NCBI RefSeq assembly: GCF_030915505.1
Contig: NZ_CP133265.1
Location: forward strand, 1,674,001 to 1,738,000
Origin: Neobacillus sp. OS1-2
Lineage (GTDB): Bacteria; Bacillota; Bacilli; Bacillales; Cytobacillaceae
DNA length: 64,000 nucleotides
Direction: 5' to 3'
Each line of letters opens with the position of its first letter. Position 1 is the stretch's first letter. Under the pieces are notes generated by a model, which saw nothing but the letters and a program-made list of their open reading frames with translations, did no database searches and was not told the origin of the DNA. Positions 53,650 through 64,000 of the stretch are shown piece after piece. Position numbers and translations under genes: made by a program.

Positions 53650-54228
53650 CTAGTCTTCTTTTTCCTCGTCGTCCTCAAACTCTTCCTCTTCATCGAGCTC
53701 ATCCTCATCCTCAAGGTCTTCTTCTTCATCCAGCTCGAATTCTTCATCGTCCTCAAGGACATCCTCATCGTCATCTTCGTCAAATTCATCCACTTCATCA
53801 AGATCGATCTCATCTTCTTCATCAAGAAGATCATCTTCATCGGTGAAATCATCTAGATCATCATAATCTTCATCCTCGACTTCATCGAAATCATCGAGTT
53901 CCTCTTCATCAACGACCTTCTTCGCCTTTTTCTTCTTCGGCTTAACGACGGTCACTACCTCTTCCTCCGCTGTATCAACAGGATACCAAACGCGAAGTCC
54001 CCAACGGTTATCTCCTAAGGAGCGAAACCGGCCATCAATGTTAATATCCGTATAAAACTGCGCCAGACGGGATTTGATTTCATCGTTGGAAATTCCTGCA
54101 GCTGACTGAATCTCTTTCACTATTTCATGAAAGGAGATTGGCTGTTTGCTATTTTTTAAAAATTCGTAAGCCATTTCGAGGAGGGATAATTCTTGCAATT
54201 CCTCTTTTGAGTATTGTGCTAAACTCAC
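53650..54228 (-). CDS. rpoE: RNA polymerase delta subunit
   Basis: About 192 residues. N-terminal HARE-HTH domain (SLAQYSKEELQELSLLEMAYEF, then AQFYTDINIDGRFRSLGDNRWGLRVWYP), a KPKKKKAKK basic bridge, then an almost purely Asp/Glu C-terminal tail. The GTG at 54228 gives the family N-terminus; a GTG nine bases upstream is too near the ribosome site. Delta speeds RNA polymerase recycling in Gram-positives. Confidence 0.95.
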   Translation of the reverse strand: MSLAQYSKEELQELSLLEMAYEFLKNSKQPISFHEIVKEIQSAAGISNDEIKSRLAQFYTDINIDGRFRSLGDNRWGLRVWYPVDTAEEEVVTVVKPKKKKAKKVVDEEELDDFDEVEDEDYDDLDDFTDEDDLLDEEDEIDLDEVDEFDEDDDEDVLEDDEEFELDEEEDLEDEDELDEEEEFEDDEEKED

Positions 54229-54298
54229 TATTGGCACTTCCTTTCTCTATTTAACACTCTGTTAGTCGAGTAGTTAAGGGCATTTCTACCATGTTCGG

Positions 54299-54329
54299 CT
54301 TGGAGCGCCTAGGCGCCTTTAGCCTTTCT
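54299..54329. repeat. Degenerate family B fragment upstream of rpoE
   Basis: CTTGGAGCGCCTAGGCGCCTTTAGCC followed by TTTC resembles the inner hairpin and tail of family B, with many changes. Confidence 0.4.
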
Positions 54330-54393
54330 ATAAAAATACATATTCTTCATTATAAACAAATTCTTCCCGTTTATGCTAGTTCTAGTTGGACAA

Positions 54394-54582
54394 TCACTTG
54401 ATTTTTTCATTCGGCGGTTCATCCCTATCCTCTTCCCTCAGCTTTTTCATCTCTTTTATGGAAATAACCAGGAAAAAGATCGCTAGTAACAGAAAGGAAA
54501 TGGCACCTAATTGACGTTGATAGAGATAGTATAATGGCCAGGCAAAAATGAGTAAAATTATAATTATGTGACTACCCTTCAT
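54394..54582 (-). CDS. Small membrane protein of unknown function
   Basis: About 62 residues from ATG 54582. Two hydrophobic helices (HIIIILLIFAWPLYYLY and GAISFLLLAIFFLVISI) followed by a charged tail EMKKLREEDRDEPPNEK. It lies between icmF and rpoE. The ribosome site is weak. I do not recognise it. Confidence 0.5.
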   Translation of the reverse strand: MKGSHIIIILLIFAWPLYYLYQRQLGAISFLLLAIFFLVISIKEMKKLREEDRDEPPNEKIK

Positions 54583-54683
54583 CAGTATACACCTGCCCAT
54601 ACGCTCTAAGAAGTTTTGAATGCTCTAATTGATTATATAAGATAAATGTTTAATTTAATATCTCCTCGAATCATAAATTTACT

Positions 54684-54718
54684 AAAAAAATACAATGGCT
54701 TAAAAAACAGCCATTGTA
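54684..54718 (-). terminator. Intrinsic terminator after icmF
   Basis: On the minus strand TACAATGGCT (from 54709-54718) pairs perfectly with AGCCATTGTA (from 54691-54700), followed by seven T residues. Confidence 0.85.
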
Positions 54719-54737
54719 GTTACATATATTGGAAAGT

Positions 54738-54750
54738 GGTGCCTGTCACC
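54738..54750. repeat. Solo family A arm after icmF
   Basis: GGTGCCTGTCACC, 13 bases from the icmF stop, without a partner at the expected distances. Confidence 0.65.
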
Positions 54751-54763
54751 ATTTTCCTATTTC

Positions 54764-57700
54764 TTACATATTTCTTCGATACTGCCCGCCGACTTCGTAT
54801 AATGCGCGGGTGATTTGGCCGAGGCTTGCGACTTGGACGGTTTCCATGAGAGCAGCAAAGATATTGCCGCCGCTGACGGCTACTTCCTTTAAACGTTTCA
54901 AGGCATCGGCTGACTCCCCGGCATGCGCTTCCTGGAAAGTACGTAAATGTTGAATTTGCCATTCCTTTTCCTCAGTTGTCGCTCGAGCCAGTTCCATATT
55001 ATTCACGTCCTCCACGGAAGGAGGATTCGGATTCAAATACGTATTGACCCCGATTATCGGCAATTCACCTGTATGCTTTAACATTTCATAGTGCATCGAC
55101 TCATCCTGGATTTTGCCGCGCTGATACTGCGTCTCCATCGCTCCCAGAACCCCGCCGCGGTCATTCAACCGTTCGAACTCCTGCAGCACCGCTTCCTCAA
55201 CAAGCTCTGTCAGCTCTTCGACTACGAACGATCCCTGGAGCGGATTCTCATTTTTCGAGAGCCCCTGCTCTTTCGTGATAATCATCTGAATCGCCATTGC
55301 CCGGCGAACCGATTCTTCGGTTGGCGTCGTTATTGCCTCATCGTATGCATTCGTGTGCAGCGAATTACAATTATCCTGCAGGGCCATCAACGCCTGCAAG
55401 GTTGTGCGGATATCATTGAAATCGATTTCCTGCGCATGAAGGGATCGTCCCGATGTTTGTACATGGTATTTTAACTTTTGACTGCGCTCGTTCGCACCAT
55501 ACTTATCGCGCATCACCGTCGCCCAAATCCGACGAGCCACTCGGCCAATGACTGTATACTCCGGATCCAAACCATTACTAAAGAAAAACGATAGGTTCGG
55601 TGCGAAATCATCAATGTTCATTCCGCGGCTCAAATAATACTCGACATAGGTAAATCCATTTGAGAGTGTGAACGCAAGCTGCGAAATCGGATTGGCACCT
55701 GCCTCGGCAATATGATAGCCAGAAATCGACACCGAATAGTAATTGCGCACTTGATGGTCAATGAAATATTGCTGGATATCGCCCATCATCCTTAGGGCAA
55801 ATTCTGTTGAAAAAATACATGTATTCTGGCCTTGGTCCTCTTTTAAAATATCGGCCTGTACCGTACCACGCACCGTTCGAAGTGTATACGCGCGCACTTG
55901 TGCAAACTCTTCGACTGTTAACACACGGCCCAGCTCCGCTTCCTTCTTCTGTACCTGCTGATCAATCGCCGTGTTCATGAACATCGCTAAAATAATCGGT
56001 GCCGGACCGTTAATCGTCATCGAAACCGATGTTGACGGATGACACAAATCAAAGCCATCATAGAGCTTTTTCATATCATCCAACGTACAAATGCTCACAC
56101 CGCTCTCGCCGACCTTCCCGTAAATATCGGGACGGTAATCCGGGTCTTCTCCGTAAAGGGTCACCGAATCAAAGGCCGTGCTTAAGCGCTTCGCGTCATC
56201 GTCCTTCGATAGATAATGGAAGCGGCGATTCGTCCGTTCCGGCGTTCCTTCACCGGCAAATTGACGCTTCGGATCTTCTCCTTCACGCTTAAACGGAAAC
56301 ACTCCGGCCGTATACGGGAACGAACCAGGCACGTTTTCCTGGTACACCCAGCGGAGAATTTCCCCGTAATCCTTATAACGCGGTAATACCACTTTCGGTA
56401 TATCAAGCCCAGATAAGCTTTTTGATTTTAACACCGTGACAATCTCTTTATCACGAATTCGTGTGATGAATTTTTCACCAGCGTAAGCAGCTTTCGTCTC
56501 CGCCCACGTAGAAAGGATTTTCCGTGATTCCGGCGTCAACTTCTCTTCCGTTTCCTTCTTCACCACTTCAAGAGCCGCCACAACTGATGGCTGCCCAGCA
56601 CATGCTAGCAAAGCCCCTTCAAGCTGGAATAATTTCCGGGCAATATTCGCCTGTTCTTCCGCTTTCCGATGATACCCGCGCACTGTTTCCGAAATTTCGC
56701 GTAAATAATAACGGCGGTCGGTTGGAATAATCATGTTTTGCTTTTCCACCACCACGCCATTCTTACTAAAAGACGTCACCCAATCCGTCGCCATAACAAG
56801 ATTAACTTTTTCCACTAACGCCGCAAACAAAGCATTCGTACCCGGGTCATGGAACTGGCTGGCAATCGTGCCGTACACCGGCATTTCATCGATTTCCTTT
56901 TCAAACAGCATATGATTCCGCTGATACTGCTTTTGCACCTGGCGCTTCGCATCCTCCGAACCTTTACGCTCGAATTTATTGATGACAATCAGGTCTGCAA
57001 AGTCGAGCATATCAATCTTTTCCAGCTGCGACGGCGCCCCGAACTCACTCGTCATCACATACATCGAGACATCACAGATTTCGGTGATTTCCGCATCCCC
57101 TTGACCAATCCCGCTCGTTTCCACGATGACCAGATCAAATCCAGCCGCCTTCGTTACTGCCACTGCATCCTTAATCGCAAGCGACAGCTCATTTTTCGAG
57201 CGCCGTGTCGCCAGACTGCGCATATACACATTCGGTGAGAAAATCGCGTTCATCCGAATTCGGTCGCCAAGTAGTGCCCCGCCCGTTTTTTGCTTCGTTG
57301 GGTCAACCGAAAGAATCGCGACCCGTTTTTCCGGAAATTCATTGATAAAACGACGGATCAATTCGTCTGTTAGCGAACTTTTTCCGGCTCCGCCCGTTCC
57401 CGTGATGCCAACGACCGGAATCCCCTTTTCAAGCGACTTTACCTGTTCGAGCACCTGCTCCGCTGTTGCCGCCGCCTCATTGCTTTTATCGACATGAAGT
57501 TCAGCTAAAGTAATCAGCTTGGCAATACTGTTAACATCGCCGGACGGCAATTTTTCAATATGCTCACTTACATCTGTTGTCACTGTGGAAAAATCACATT
57601 CCCGAATCATCTGGTCAATCATCCCTTGCAGTCCGAGCTCCCGGCCATCATCCGGTGAAAAAATCCGGGCAATCCCATACTTGTGCAATTCATCGATTTC

Positions 57701-58015
57701 GCGGGGAATAATCACGCCGCCACCGCCGCCATACAGGCGAATATGTGGCGCCCCTTTTTCCTTTAACAAGTCATACATATATTTAAAGTATTCCACGTGC
57801 CCGCCTTGATAGGATGAAATCGCAATCCCCTGCACATCCTCCTGAATCGCGGCATTCACAACCTCCTCCACCGAACGGTTGTGGCCAAGGTGGATGACCT
57901 CCGCCCCGCTCGCCTGAAGAATCCGGCGCATAATATTAATCGAAGCATCATGACCGTCAAACAAACTCGACGCCGTCACAAAGCGGATATGATGCTTTGG
58001 CTGATAAGTACCCAT
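54764..58015 (-). CDS. icmF: Fused isobutyryl-CoA mutase IcmF
   Basis: The product is 1083 residues. Three modules are fused: an adenosylcobalamin-binding domain (about 1-140; DGHDASINI with His22 as the cobalt ligand), a MeaB-like GTPase chaperone (P-loop [12 protein letters not shown] near 203-214; [22 protein letters not shown]), and the mutase large domain in the C-terminal half ([35 protein letters not shown]). It interconverts isobutyryl- and n-butyryl-CoA. Start behind GAGGGGGAG. Last gene of the acyl-CoA cluster. Confidence 0.93.
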   Translation of the reverse strand: MGTYQPKHHIRFVTASSLFDGHDASINIMRRILQASGAEVIHLGHNRSVEEVVNAAIQEDVQGIAISSYQGGHVEYFKYMYDLLKEKGAPHIRLYGGGGGVIIPREIDELHKYGIARIFSPDDGRELGLQGMIDQMIRECDFSTVTTDVSEHIEKLPSGDVNSIAKLITLAELHVDKSNEAAATAEQVLEQVKSLEKGIPVVGITGTGGAGKSSLTDELIRRFINEFPEKRVAILSVDPTKQKTGGALLGDRIRMNAIFSPNVYMRSLATRRSKNELSLAIKDAVAVTKAAGFDLVIVETSGIGQGDAEITEICDVSMYVMTSEFGAPSQLEKIDMLDFADLIVINKFERKGSEDAKRQVQKQYQRNHMLFEKEIDEMPVYGTIASQFHDPGTNALFAALVEKVNLVMATDWVTSFSKNGVVVEKQNMIIPTDRRYYLREISETVRGYHRKAEEQANIARKLFQLEGALLACAGQPSVVAALEVVKKETEEKLTPESRKILSTWAETKAAYAGEKFITRIRDKEIVTVLKSKSLSGLDIPKVVLPRYKDYGEILRWVYQENVPGSFPYTAGVFPFKREGEDPKRQFAGEGTPERTNRRFHYLSKDDDAKRLSTAFDSVTLYGEDPDYRPDIYGKVGESGVSICTLDDMKKLYDGFDLCHPSTSVSMTINGPAPIILAMFMNTAIDQQVQKKEAELGRVLTVEEFAQVRAYTLRTVRGTVQADILKEDQGQNTCIFSTEFALRMMGDIQQYFIDHQVRNYYSVSISGYHIAEAGANPISQLAFTLSNGFTYVEYYLSRGMNIDDFAPNLSFFFSNGLDPEYTVIGRVARRIWATVMRDKYGANERSQKLKYHVQTSGRSLHAQEIDFNDIRTTLQALMALQDNCNSLHTNAYDEAITTPTEESVRRAMAIQMIITKEQGLSKNENPLQGSFVVEELTELVEEAVLQEFERLNDRGGVLGAMETQYQRGKIQDESMHYEMLKHTGELPIIGVNTYLNPNPPSVEDVNNMELARATTEEKEWQIQHLRTFQEAHAGESADALKRLKEVAVSGGNIFAALMETVQVASLGQITRALYEVGGQYRRNM

Positions 58016-58037
58016 CGTGCTCCCCCTCTTGTAAAAA

Positions 58038-58050
58038 TGAACCTAGTTCA
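58038..58050. promoter_or_regulatory. Palindrome TGAAC-CTA-GTTCA in the tetR-icmF gap
   Basis: A perfect inverted repeat with a 3-base centre, 22 bases before icmF. Its TGAAC half-site resembles the one upstream of the thiolase gene. Possible TetR operator; unproven. Confidence 0.35.
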
Positions 58051-58063
58051 ACGCTAGCCACAT

Positions 58064-58720
58064 TTATTCGTTTTTCGGAACCGTGTCAGTTGCCGAGAAC
58101 TCTGCACCAATCCCCGATAATAAGAGCTCCGTCTGCAACTCAATGTATTCCTCGAGCGTAAATAACTTCCGCAACGCCCAGCGGCGAAAGCCCCACATCT
58201 GCCCTTGAACAAAAATGTTATGGGCAATCATTTCCACTTGTTTCTCTGACAGCTGCAGCTCCCCGTTTTCCACACATCTTGATAGCAGGTTTTCAAACAT
58301 GCCGACCATTTCCATCTCTTTTTTCAAGACATATGGCAGCGCGTCCTTTGACAGCGACTTCACTTCTTGGTACATCACAAGCACTTCCGCTTGCATCTCG
58401 TCCATCACCTGAAAGAAGTTGGCGATTCCGATCTTTAAGCTCTCCAACGTCCCTTTTTTCAAAGCAAGATCCTGCTGCAGACGCTCGCTGACATGGTCAT
58501 ATATACTGTCGCAAACTAGATAGAGCACATCTTCCTTCGTCCGAATGTATTCATACAGCGTCCCGATGCTAAAACCGGCTGCTTTGGCAATTTCCCTTGT
58601 CGTCGTCCGGTGAAACCCCTTTTGTTTAAAAAGTGCAACGGCCCCTTTAATCATTTGGTCACGTCGTTTTTGCACGAGACGCTCATCCTTGACCGATGCC
58701 TGTACTTCCCGTTTCGTCAT
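58064..58720 (-). CDS. TetR/AcrR family regulator (FadR-like)
   Basis: The product is 218 residues. Helix-turn-helix IKGAVALFKQKGFHRTTTREIAKAAGFSIGTLYEYIRTKEDVLY, then a variable helical ligand domain. Its place between icmF and the acyl-CoA dehydrogenases suggests it senses an acyl-CoA and represses the cluster, like B. subtilis FadR (YsiA); that is inference. Confidence 0.85.
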   Translation of the reverse strand: MTKREVQASVKDERLVQKRRDQMIKGAVALFKQKGFHRTTTREIAKAAGFSIGTLYEYIRTKEDVLYLVCDSIYDHVSERLQQDLALKKGTLESLKIGIANFFQVMDEMQAEVLVMYQEVKSLSKDALPYVLKKEMEMVGMFENLLSRCVENGELQLSEKQVEMIAHNIFVQGQMWGFRRWALRKLFTLEEYIELQTELLLSGIGAEFSATDTVPKNE

Positions 58721-58773
58721 CCCTCTAACCGCCTTTGTTCAATTTGGGCGATCCATACTTGCCGCCTTTCTAG

Positions 58774-59913
58774 TTATTTGGTTAACATTCTTGAAATAAC
58801 GAGGCGCTGAATTTCCTGTGTCCCTTCATAAATCTGGGTGATTTTCGCATCACGCATGAAACGCTCAACCGGATAGTCCTTTGTATAGCCATAGCCGCCA
58901 AATACTTGAACGGCTTCCGTTGTCACTTTCATCGCCGTGTCGCCGGCAAATAATTTCGACATCGCTGATTCTTTACCATATGGTAAGCCGTTGGATTCCA
59001 ACCACGCCGCTTGATAGGTTAATAGTCTTGAAGCCTCAATATTTGTCGCCATATCAGCTAGTTTAAAGCTGATGCCTTGGTTTGCCGCAATCGGTTTTCC
59101 AAACTGATGGCGCTCCTTCGCATAGTCAACTGCAGCATCAAGTGCCCCTTGGGCGATCCCCACTGCCTGCGCCGCGATACCGTTTCGGCCGCCATCAAGG
59201 GTCATCATCGCCACCTTAAAGCCATCGCCCTCTTCACCAAGTCGGTTGGCAACAGGGACCTTGCAATCTTCAAAAATAATTTCTGTTGTCGGCGATGAAC
59301 GAATCCCGAGTTTCTTTTCTTTTTTCCCAACAGAGAAACCTGGGAAATCACTCTCGACGATAAACGCAGTCGTTCCTTTATGCTTGCTGGTTGGATCTGT
59401 TACAGCAAAGACAACGTAAATTTCAGCCTCGCCGCCATTGGTGATGAAAATCTTTGAACCGTTCAGGACGTAATGATCGCCCTCGAGACGTGCTGTTGTT
59501 CTCATTCCACCGGCATCCGAACCGCTGCCAGGCTCCGTTAGGCCATAGGCGCCAATTTTCTTGCCTTCCGCCATGGGGCGCAGGTATGTTTGTTTTTGCT
59601 CTTCATTGCCAAATTTGTAAATCGGCCAGCCTGCTAGAGACGTATGAGCAGAAAGCATTACACCTGTAGATGCATCCACGCGGGACAGCTCTTCAACAGC
59701 AATACAATAAGCAAGATAGTCGCTGCCAATGCCGCCGTATTCTTCCGGCCACGGAATCCCCGTTAAGCCCAGCTCCGCCATTTTGTCAAAAATCTCACGG
59801 TCAAAGCGCTCTTCCTCATCCCGCTCAGCCGCCGTCGGTGCCACTTCATTCCGTGCAAAGTCACGTACCATTTTTCGAATCATTTCATGCTCTTCTGATA
59901 ATTTAAATTGCAT
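58774..59913 (-). CDS. acdA: Acyl-CoA dehydrogenase AcdA
   Basis: The product is 379 residues. FAD enzyme: [17 protein letters not shown] and [20 protein letters not shown], catalytic Glu in [16 protein letters not shown], and [14 protein letters not shown]. Short-chain type. Start behind TAGGAGGAC. Position next to rpoE/icmF corresponds to B. subtilis acdA. Confidence 0.93.
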   Translation of the reverse strand: MQFKLSEEHEMIRKMVRDFARNEVAPTAAERDEEERFDREIFDKMAELGLTGIPWPEEYGGIGSDYLAYCIAVEELSRVDASTGVMLSAHTSLAGWPIYKFGNEEQKQTYLRPMAEGKKIGAYGLTEPGSGSDAGGMRTTARLEGDHYVLNGSKIFITNGGEAEIYVVFAVTDPTSKHKGTTAFIVESDFPGFSVGKKEKKLGIRSSPTTEIIFEDCKVPVANRLGEEGDGFKVAMMTLDGGRNGIAAQAVGIAQGALDAAVDYAKERHQFGKPIAANQGISFKLADMATNIEASRLLTYQAAWLESNGLPYGKESAMSKLFAGDTAMKVTTEAVQVFGGYGYTKDYPVERFMRDAKITQIYEGTQEIQRLVISRMLTK

Positions 59914-59990
59914 TTTAACGTCCTCCTAGGATTAAACTTGAGTGTTTCAACAAAGTTTTGGAATATATGAACAAATCACTCTTCCGCCAT

Positions 59991-61121
59991 TTACAAATAC
60001 TTACTAATCACTATCCGCTGAATCTCGCTCGTGCCTTCGTAGATCTCTGTTACCTTTGCATCTCGGAAATAACGCTCAACCGGGTAATCTTCCGTATAAC
60101 CGTAGCCACCAAATACTTGTATGGCTTCTGTTGTGACCTCAACCGCCGTCCTGGTCGCAAACAGCTTCGCCATCGAGGCTTCCAGTCCGCATTTCAACCC
60201 CTGGCTGCGCAAATCCGCGGCGCGATAGACTAATAGTTTGGCTGCCTCAACACTTGTCGCCATGTCTGCAAGCTTAAAAGCAATCCCTTGCTGAGCGGCA
60301 ATCGGCTTGCCAAATTGCTGACGCTCCTTCGCATAGGCGGTTGCGGCCGACAGTGCGGCCTCCGCAATGCCAAGTGCCTGGGTGGCAATCCCGATGCGGC
60401 CGACATCCAGGTTGGCCATCGCAATTTTAAAGCCTTCACTTTCGTTCCCAAGAAGATTTTCCACCGGAACATGCATGTCTTCAAACGTCAGCTGAACCGT
60501 TCGCGAGCCGTGCAAGCCCATTTTCTTTTCATCCTTACCGATGATAAGACCCGGGGTATCTTTTTCCACAATAAAGGCAGCAATCCCCTTTGTGCCTAAT
60601 CTCTGGTCCGTGTTGGCAAAAACAATATAAATATCGGCCTCGCCGCCGTTGGTAATAAACATTTTTGAACCGTTAAGGATATACTGGTCACCCTTCTTGA
60701 CTGCGCGGGTCTTCAAGCTCGCGGCATCCGACCCTGAGCTTGGCTCAGTTAAACAAAAGGCCCCCAAATACTCCCCAGAGGCAAGCTTCGGCACGTACTT
60801 CTGCTTTTGCTCCTCTGTGCCAAAATAAACAATCGGGTTAGTACCAACCGAGGTATGCACGGAAAGGATGACACCAAGCGTTGCACTCACCCTAGATATC
60901 TCGTTAATGGCAATAATATAAGAGGTGAAATCCATTTCGGCGCCGCCGTATTTCTCAGGGACCGGAATCCCCATCAGGCCCAGCTCGCCCATTTTGCGGA
61001 GAATTTCGCGCGGGAACTCCCCTTTTTCCATATTTTCAATAAATGGGGCCATTTCGTTCTCGGCAAAATCGCGTACCATTTTCCGCATCATTTCTTGTTC
61101 TTCCGTAAATGTAAGCTTCAC
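59991..61121 (-). CDS. Acyl-CoA dehydrogenase, second paralogue (butyryl/branched-chain type)
   Basis: The product is 376 residues starting at GTG behind GAAAGGGG. It closely parallels AcdA ([52 protein letters not shown]). Two adjacent paralogues suggest different chain or branch preferences, for example butyryl-CoA versus isobutyryl- or 2-methylbutyryl-CoA. Which is which cannot be read from sequence. Confidence 0.92.
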   Translation of the reverse strand: MKLTFTEEQEMMRKMVRDFAENEMAPFIENMEKGEFPREILRKMGELGLMGIPVPEKYGGAEMDFTSYIIAINEISRVSATLGVILSVHTSVGTNPIVYFGTEEQKQKYVPKLASGEYLGAFCLTEPSSGSDAASLKTRAVKKGDQYILNGSKMFITNGGEADIYIVFANTDQRLGTKGIAAFIVEKDTPGLIIGKDEKKMGLHGSRTVQLTFEDMHVPVENLLGNESEGFKIAMANLDVGRIGIATQALGIAEAALSAATAYAKERQQFGKPIAAQQGIAFKLADMATSVEAAKLLVYRAADLRSQGLKCGLEASMAKLFATRTAVEVTTEAIQVFGGYGYTEDYPVERYFRDAKVTEIYEGTSEIQRIVISKYL

Positions 61122-61159
61122 GATGACTTCCCCTTTCCGAGGATCCTTTTCTAAAAAAA

Positions 61160-62011
61160 TTATTCGTACGTGTAAAACCCGCGCCCCGTCTTCTTACCGA
61201 GCCAGCCGGCTTTTACATATTTGCGCAACAGCGGACATGGGCGGTATTTGTCATCGCCAAAGCCCTCGTGAAGCGTTTCCATAATGTACAGGCATGTATC
61301 TAGGCCAATAAAATCAGCCAATGTTAACGGCCCCATCGGATGGTTCATCCCGAGCTTCATCACATCGTCAATCGCTTCCTTCGTGGCAACGCCCTCATAC
61401 AGGGTGAAAATCGCTTCATTGATCATGGGCATCAGCACACGGTTCGATACGAATCCAGGGTAGTCATTGACTTCGACAGGTACCTTGCTCAATGTTTTCG
61501 TCATATCCTCAATCACTTGGTACACCTCATCGGCGGTCGCCAAGCCACGGATGATTTCCACAAGCTTCATGACCGGCACAGGGTTCATAAAGTGCATGCC
61601 GATAACTTTTTCCGGACGCTTCGTTGCCGCTGCAATTTCAGTGATGGGCAGCGATGAGGTATTGCTCGCTAAAATGGCATGTTCTGGCGCAATTTCATCT
61701 AACTGAGCGAAGATCTTTGCCTTAATCTCCATATTTTCAACGGCTGCCTCAATGACAAGGTCTACACCGCTCGCATCGTTCAAGTCTGTTGACGCGGTCA
61801 GCCTTGCCAAAACCTCTTGCTTTTGTTCCTCGGTCATCCGGCCTTTATCGACGTTGCGCGATAAGTTCTTACTGATGCCATTTAAGCCACGCTCGACGAA
61901 TTCCGGTTTTAAATCGTTTAATAAAACCTGATATCCCGCTTGGGCACAAACCTGAGCAATTCCTGACCCCATTTGCCCGGCTCCAATTACCATTACAGTT
62001 GAAACTTGCAT
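61160..62011 (-). CDS. hbd: 3-hydroxybutyryl-CoA dehydrogenase
   Basis: The product is 283 residues. Rossmann NAD site [22 protein letters not shown], catalytic region [39 protein letters not shown] and [18 protein letters not shown]. Oxidises 3-hydroxybutyryl-CoA; the equivalent of mmgB. Start behind GGAGGGG. Confidence 0.95.
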   Translation of the reverse strand: MQVSTVMVIGAGQMGSGIAQVCAQAGYQVLLNDLKPEFVERGLNGISKNLSRNVDKGRMTEEQKQEVLARLTASTDLNDASGVDLVIEAAVENMEIKAKIFAQLDEIAPEHAILASNTSSLPITEIAAATKRPEKVIGMHFMNPVPVMKLVEIIRGLATADEVYQVIEDMTKTLSKVPVEVNDYPGFVSNRVLMPMINEAIFTLYEGVATKEAIDDVMKLGMNHPMGPLTLADFIGLDTCLYIMETLHEGFGDDKYRPCPLLRKYVKAGWLGKKTGRGFYTYE

Positions 62012-62107
62012 GTTTTCCCCTCCGATTTTTCTACCCTTTTTTCTAAAAAAGTGCTATCCGGCAGTTTCGCCACCCTATCCGACAGCAATCTCCACTTTTA
62101 AGCCCTC

Positions 62108-63295
62108 TTACCCTCTCGGCACCTCAATCATCACGGCATCGCCCTGACCGCCGCCAGAGCAAATGGCTGCAATCCCGATTCCGCCACCGCGGCGCTTTAA
62201 TTCATTCATCAACGTGATGATAATCCGTGCCCCGCTTGCGCCGATAGGGTGCCCTAATGCAACGGCACCGCCATTGACATTGACCTTCTCCGCATCCAAT
62301 CCGGCAATTTTCCCGCTCGCCAAGGCAACGGCGGCAAAAGCTTCATTAATTTCAAACAAATCAATTTCATCCAGGTTCCGGCCCGTTTTTCGTAAAAGCT
62401 CATTAATGACCAATCCCGGCGTTTGCGGGAAATCCTTCGCTTCTACCGCAATTGCGGCATGGCCAAGAATGACAGCCCCAACATCACGCCCTTCACGAAC
62501 TGCACGCTCTTCACTCATCAACACAAGGGCGGCCGCACCGTCATTGACTCCAGGGGCGTTCCCTGCTGTGATCGTTCCTGTGGAGTTGAAGACAGGCGCC
62601 AGTTTCGCTAACCGTTCTAAAGAGGTATCTTTCCGCGGGCCCTCGTCCGCTGAGACTACGATTGGAGCGCCTTTTCGCTGTGGCACTTCGACAGAAACAA
62701 TCTCTTCGGCAAATTTCCCGCTCTCCATCGCAGCAATCGCCCGGACATGGCTGCGCAATGCCCATTCATCCTGTGCTTCTCGAGAGATATCCATTTCCGC
62801 AGCTGTTGAGTTGCCGTATGTGCCCATGTGAACACCGGTGAAGCTACAGCTTAAGCCGTCATGGATCAATAAATCCTTCACGGAAGAATCGCCCATTCGG
62901 AGGCCCCATCTTGCTTTTGGTAAAATATACGGGGCATTGCTCATCGATTCCATGCCGCCTGCGACAATCACTTCTTCATCACCGGCACGAATAATTTGAT
63001 CGGCCAACGTCACACTGCGCATCCCCGAGGCACACACCTTATTAACCGTTTCTGTTTTCACTTCCCATGGCAGTCCGGCATGCCGTGCTGCTTGGCGGGA
63101 TGGAATTTGTCCTTGACCCCCTTGGAGAACCGTGCCAAGGATGACTTCCCCTACCTCTTCAGGCTTTACACCCGCTCGTACCAACGCCTCTTTTGCAGCA
63201 ATTCCCCCAAGCTGTGAAGCGGTAAAGCTGCTCAAAGCCCCGCCTAATTTTCCAAATGGCGTTCTGACCCCGCTTAAAATAACCGTTTTCCCCAT
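62108..63295 (-). CDS. Acetyl-CoA acetyltransferase (thiolase)
   Basis: The product is 395 residues from ATG 63295. Biosynthetic/degradative thiolase fold: active-site Cys in [16 protein letters not shown], His in [16 protein letters not shown], and the second Cys in [14 protein letters not shown]. It cleaves or forms acetoacetyl-CoA; corresponds to mmgA. First gene of the thl-hbd-acd-acdA-tetR-icmF run. Confidence 0.95.
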   Translation of the reverse strand: MGKTVILSGVRTPFGKLGGALSSFTASQLGGIAAKEALVRAGVKPEEVGEVILGTVLQGGQGQIPSRQAARHAGLPWEVKTETVNKVCASGMRSVTLADQIIRAGDEEVIVAGGMESMSNAPYILPKARWGLRMGDSSVKDLLIHDGLSCSFTGVHMGTYGNSTAAEMDISREAQDEWALRSHVRAIAAMESGKFAEEIVSVEVPQRKGAPIVVSADEGPRKDTSLERLAKLAPVFNSTGTITAGNAPGVNDGAAALVLMSEERAVREGRDVGAVILGHAAIAVEAKDFPQTPGLVINELLRKTGRNLDEIDLFEINEAFAAVALASGKIAGLDAEKVNVNGGAVALGHPIGASGARIIITLMNELKRRGGGIGIAAICSGGGQGDAVMIEVPRG

Positions 63296-63357
63296 CTGAA
63301 ACACTCCCCTTTTCCTAATATTCAGTCATGTCTTGTTAAAAATTTTTCTCCCCCGAC

Positions 63358-63371
63358 TGAACGCTCGCTCA
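63358..63371. promoter_or_regulatory. Candidate TetR operator upstream of the thiolase gene
   Basis: TGAACGCTCGCTCA: half-sites TGAACG and CGCTCA are inverted with one mismatch. It lies 63 bases before the thiolase start, where control of the whole cluster would be expected. The palindrome style matches TetR-type fatty-acid regulators. Confidence 0.5.
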
Positions 63372-63431
63372 ATATTTAACGAAAAATGAAACGCCAGCTC
63401 CTTGCCAACGCCCTTTAAACAAAAGGATAAA

Positions 63432-63445
63432 TGTAAGCGTTTTAC
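63432..63445 (+). promoter_or_regulatory. cre-like site in the fadF-thiolase gap
   Basis: TGTAAGCGTTTTAC matches the CcpA consensus TGWAARCGYTWNCA at 12 of 14 positions. B. subtilis mmgA is under CcpA control, so repression by glucose is plausible here. Confidence 0.5.
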
Positions 63446-63470
63446 TTCTTCTATCCTATTTTACATAAAA

Positions 63471-63538
63471 AATAGCAGAAGTTGAAATGTTTTACACAAA
63501 ATTTTTAAATTTTATGAAAAGTTCCAACCTCCGCTATT
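63471..63538 (-). terminator. Long-loop hairpin after fadF
   Basis: On the minus strand AATAGCGGAGGTTG (from 63525-63538) pairs over 14 bases with CAACTTCTGCTATT (from 63471-63484), then TTTT. The loop is about 40 bases. Confidence 0.5.
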
Positions 63539-63566
63539 ATTGTGAATTTTATATCGCTACGTCATT

Positions 63567-64000
63567 TTAGGAAGCAACAACCTCTGGGACGCCACAAACG
63601 GCCTTTTCAAGCAATTCCGCCACATCATAGGTTGAAACCTTTTCTTCCACTTCTTTTGCCTTGGTCCCGTCGGACAGCATCGTTAAGCAATATGGACATG
63701 CCGAACTGATGATAGATGAGTTTGTTTCAAGCGCCTGCTCTGTACGGGCCACATTGATCCGCGAACCGGTGTCCTCTTCCATCCACATCAAACCGCCGCC
63801 GGCACCACAGCACATCGCCTTCTCACGGTTCCGTTCCATTTCCACAAGCTTCACACCCGGGATCGCTTTTAAAATCTCCCGCGGTGGATCGTAGACGTCA
63901 TTGTAACGGCCTAAGTAACAGGAATCATGGAAGGTGATCGTTTCGTTAACCGCATGCTTTGGAACAAGCAGCCCGTCGCGAACCAGTTCAAACAGGATTT
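63567..64000 (-). CDS. fadF: FadF-like iron-sulfur oxidoreductase, C-terminal part only
   Basis: The gene runs off the window end; about 144 C-terminal residues are visible. Two CCG (cysteine-rich) domain hallmarks are present: FHDSCYLGRYNDVYDPPREIL and MCCGAGGGLMWMEED, then ACPYCLTML. These bind a noncanonical 4Fe-4S centre. FadF in B. subtilis links acyl-CoA dehydrogenases and ETF to the quinone pool. Its N-terminal ferredoxin and membrane parts would lie beyond 64000. Confidence 0.85.
   Translation of the reverse strand, partial: ILFELVRDGLLVPKHAVNETITFHDSCYLGRYNDVYDPPREILKAIPGVKLVEMERNREKAMCCGAGGGLMWMEEDTGSRINVARTEQALETNSSIISSACPYCLTMLSDGTKAKEVEEKVSTYDVAELLEKAVCGVPEVVAS

Noticed and set aside
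53616..53856. Short frames opposite or out of frame with the rpoE acidic tail
   Set aside because: Products of GAT/GAA-rich sequence read in other frames.

Overview
The window reads as a chromosome segment of an aerobic, endospore-forming member of the Bacillaceae (Bacillus/Neobacillus/Mesobacillus-like). Evidence: low-to-moderate GC, strong AGGAGG-type ribosome sites, sporulation genes (spo0F, spoIIR, a YhcN-like lipoprotein), sigma-B- and sigma-H-type promoters, and a gene order from fadF/acdA through rpoE, pyrG, spo0F, fba, tal, murAB, glpX, rho, rpmE, tdk, prfA, prmC, spoIIR, ywlB, ywlC, ywlE, rpiB, ywlG, glyA and upp to the atp operon that closely follows the Bacillus subtilis ywj/ywk/ywl region. 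The exact species cannot be named from this sequence alone.

Layout. 1-4.6 kb is accessory: an incomplete permease, a PH-domain protein, a YIP1-like membrane protein, an M50 protease broken by one in-frame TGA, and a PadR/HAAS pair. 4.6-11 kb is an envelope and stress region (CorA-like, CNNM/CorC-like and TM-helix-repeat membrane proteins, a lipoprotein, CsbD) in which four genes carry sigma-B-type promoters. 11.2-22 kb is an 11-gene complex I operon (nuoA-D, H-N; no nuoEFG) whose NuoC has a roughly 350-residue Ala/Lys-rich N-terminal extension. 22.7-29.8 kb is the F1Fo ATP synthase operon, with an apparent atpZ remnant at its head. 30-32 kb is a subtilisin-like protease broken by a frameshift. 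32.6-43 kb is the upp-glyA-ywl-spoIIR-prmC-prfA stretch, with a dense DnaA-box cluster between ywlB and ywlC. 43-54 kb holds tdk, rpmE, rho, glpX, murAB, tal, fba, spo0F, ywjG, pyrG and rpoE. 54.7-64 kb is a short-chain and branched-chain acyl-CoA catabolic cluster (icmF, tetR, two acyl-CoA dehydrogenases, hbd, thiolase, fadF).

How they work together. Complex I and ATP synthase form a respiratory block. The acyl-CoA cluster would interconvert isobutyryl- and butyryl-CoA (IcmF) and oxidise butyryl-CoA to acetyl-CoA, passing electrons through FadF towards the quinone pool. The middle block is translation, transcription, nucleotide and central carbon housekeeping plus sporulation control.

The most unusual layer is non-coding. 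At least four families of palindromic repeats are scattered through the window, most of them immediately downstream of stop codons. One family has two fixed lengths (52 and 61 nt), and one 52-nt copy sits in frame inside prmC, adding about 20 residues to the methyltransferase domain. Other notable items are the DnaA-box cluster and a pyrG leader with a GGGCTCC start and two tandem terminator hairpins. No tRNA, rRNA, CRISPR array, transposase or prophage gene was seen.
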